Below are positions 62,535 to 64,000 of a DNA stretch of 64,000 bases, in pieces. This DNA is from JAWKUK01 sp041398605 (GTDB lineage: Bacteria > Planctomycetota > UBA1135 > GCA-002686595). Position 1 is the stretch's first letter, and every line of letters starts with the position of its first letter. The translations under genes and the position numbers were made by a program. The notes under the pieces are model-generated. The model searched no databases, was not told the DNA's origin, and saw only the letters and a program-made list of their open reading frames with translations. The stretch spans positions 1 through 64,000 of the forward strand of contig JAWKUK010000026.1 of the NCBI GenBank assembly GCA_041398605.1, given 5' to 3'.

Positions 62535-64000
62535 TCAGCGCGCCTGCCCGGCGCTCTCGGGGCTGGACGCCGCGGCGCGCCGGGCGCGCTCCGCAGGGGA
62601 GTACAGGCCCGCGCGCGGGCCGGTGGCCTCGACGAGCGTGTGCAGGCCGTCGGCGGGGTACGCCGCGCGCTTCGCCGCGAGCTCTCTGTCGTCCATCCAG
62701 TACCAGAACTGCGGGAAGTGCTCGTCCTTCAGGTTGCTGTAGAAGCCGCCGAAGCGCGGCGAATAGACGTCCTGCGTCGCGTAGCTGTAGATGGGCAGGA
62801 TCGGCAGCTCCTCCATCAGGAGGGCCTCGGCCGCGCCGAGCAGCGCCATGCGCTGCGTCGGGTCGAGCTCGCGCGCCGCGGCGCGCACCAGGCGGTCGTA
62901 CTCCGCGTTGCTCCAGCCCGTCTTGTTGTTCTCACCGCCCGTCACGAAGAGGTCGATGAACGTGTTCGGGTCCGCATAGTCGCCGATCCACGCGGAGCGC
63001 GAGACGTCGTACCCGAGGTTCGACTGCGTATCGAGGTACACCTTCCACTCCTGGTTCAGGAGCTTCGCGTCGATCCCGAGCTCACGCGACCAGGCGTCCG
63101 CGATGACGAGCGCGATGTCGCGGTGCGCCTCGCTCGTGTTGTAGTGGATCTCGAGCGTCGGGAACGGCTTGCCGCCCGGGCCGAAGCCCGCCTCGGCCAT
63201 CAGCCGCTTGGCCTCCGCGCGGTCTGCGGCGGCGTCCGTGACGGGCTCGTTGGCGTCGCTCGCCGTCGCGGCCGTCCGCATGCTGGCGCGGGTGTAGCCT
63301 GGGAGCCCCGGCGGCACCAATGACAGCGACGGGAGCTGCCCGGACTTCGTGATCATCTCGCAGATCTGCCTGCGCGGAATCACGAGCGCGAGGGCGCGGC
63401 GCACGCGCTTGTCGTCGCAGGGGGGCTTCGTGACGTTGACGCGATAGAAGTAGGAGCCGAGGTAGGGCTCCGGCACGAAGTCCTCGCGCGGCACGAGGTC
63501 CTGGACGACGTTGGACGCGATCCGGTCGATGTAGTGCACCTCGCCCGTGAGGTACATGTTCAGCATCGTCGTGTACGACTCGACCGCCAGGACGTCGATC
63601 GTCTCCAGCGCGATCTCGTCCCGGTTCCAGTAGTACGGGTTCTTGCGCACCCGAATGCGGTCGTTGATGCGGCGGAACTCGACGATGTAGGGGCCGTTGC
63701 AGACGAGGCGCTCGGGCTTGACCCACTCCTGGCGCCACGTCGAGGGGAAGTCGCGCTGCGCCTCCTCGATGCACTTGCGATTCACGGGGAACTGCGCGTA
63801 GAACGCCATGATCTCCATGAAAAACGCGGTGGGGGCGTCGAGCTCGAAGCGCACGGTGTAGTCGTCGGGGGCCGTGATGCCGACCGTCGAGAAGGGATGC
63901 ACGGGGTCGCCGTTTGCGTCGACGTCCAGCGTGAACGCGCGCGCTCCCTTGACGTACCAGAGCTGGTAGGCGTACTCGGCCGCGGTCTTGGGGCTCAGGA
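62535..64000 (-). CDS. oppA: Oligopeptide ABC transporter substrate-binding protein OppA, N-terminus cut
   Basis: 487 residues are visible, running off the right edge; the signal or lipoprotein peptide is missing. SBP_bac_5 family pieces are PDDYTVRFELDAPTAFFMEIM, CNGPYIVEFRRINDRIRVRKNPYYW, YRVNVTKPPCDDKRVRRAL, DIALVIADAWSRELGIDAKLLNQEWKVYLD and SRSAWIGDYADPNTFIDLF. First gene of oppABCDF, delivering peptides to the importer. The ending after LYSPAERARRAAA is low complexity. Confidence 0.93.
   Translation of the reverse strand, partial: LSPKTAAEYAYQLWYVKGARAFTLDVDANGDPVHPFSTVGITAPDDYTVRFELDAPTAFFMEIMAFYAQFPVNRKCIEEAQRDFPSTWRQEWVKPERLVCNGPYIVEFRRINDRIRVRKNPYYWNRDEIALETIDVLAVESYTTMLNMYLTGEVHYIDRIASNVVQDLVPREDFVPEPYLGSYFYRVNVTKPPCDDKRVRRALALVIPRRQICEMITKSGQLPSLSLVPPGLPGYTRASMRTAATASDANEPVTDAAADRAEAKRLMAEAGFGPGGKPFPTLEIHYNTSEAHRDIALVIADAWSRELGIDAKLLNQEWKVYLDTQSNLGYDVSRSAWIGDYADPNTFIDLFVTGGENNKTGWSNAEYDRLVRAAARELDPTQRMALLGAAEALLMEELPILPIYSYATQDVYSPRFGGFYSNLKDEHFPQFWYWMDDRELAAKRAAYPADGLHTLVEATGPRAGLYSPAERARRAAASSPESAGQAR

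Overview
The window is very GC-rich DNA, densely packed with genes on both strands. The gene content points to a member of the Planctomycetota. It has an ECF sigma factor beside a giant Ser/Thr-kinase/beta-propeller protein, a Tat-signal Gfo/Idh/MocA oxidoreductase, a DUF3299 lipoprotein, several Cys-rich secreted proteins sharing a C-terminal 'WYRD' domain, and very few intrinsic terminators with U-tracts. The phylum call is an inference from gene families; no rRNA is present to confirm it.

Layout. 1-2.5 kb: end of a secreted protein gene, a Trm112-like gene and a solitary eboE. 2.6-2.9 kb: tRNA-Glu with a near-consensus promoter, a strong hairpin and a 15-bp tandem repeat. 2.9-13 kb: a lipoprotein methyltransferase, an RlmC-like RNA methyltransferase with an unusual tail, a coupled amidase/dioxygenase pair, an Fe-S photolyase, an AGCS symporter with a decayed duplicate fragment nearby, a TIGR00266 protein and a Gfo/Idh/MocA protein. 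13-21.8 kb: a divergent sigma factor and kinase, then two large secreted paralogs. 21.8-30.9 kb: threonine aldolase, a FecCD-type ABC permease/ATPase pair, RecJ, a thioredoxin-like/chemoreceptor pair and SelA. 31-41 kb: nucleotide-sugar dehydrogenase, lipid kinase-like protein, deoxyhypusine-synthase-like protein, an RmlC-like epimerase coupled to a CysK-like probable pseudoenzyme, quinolinate synthase, a beta-helix/PA14 lipoprotein and a DUF2807 lipoprotein. 41-51 kb: histone-deacetylase-like protein coupled to a HEAT/TPR protein, MnmG, DUF3299 lipoprotein, an M28B peptidase, ribosomal protein L28 and isoaspartyl peptidase. 51-56.3 kb: the most unusual locus. 56.4-64 kb: a methyltransferase, a TIGR02117 protein and a complete oppABCDF-type peptide importer (oppA is cut by the right edge).

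The strongest candidate for an undescribed system is the minus-strand operon at 51,069-56,340. It encodes a His-rich ZIP metal transporter, then a single polypeptide joining a His-rich SO_0444/DUF318-type metal-efflux permease to an HflK-like SPFH (band 7) domain, then two further SPFH proteins. This suggests a metal-transport complex built into an SPFH membrane scaffold. Other points worth following are a C-terminal domain shared by three otherwise unrelated exported proteins, a CysK-fold protein whose PLP lysine position is Tyr, and an RlmC-like enzyme with a possible degenerate RluA-like tail.
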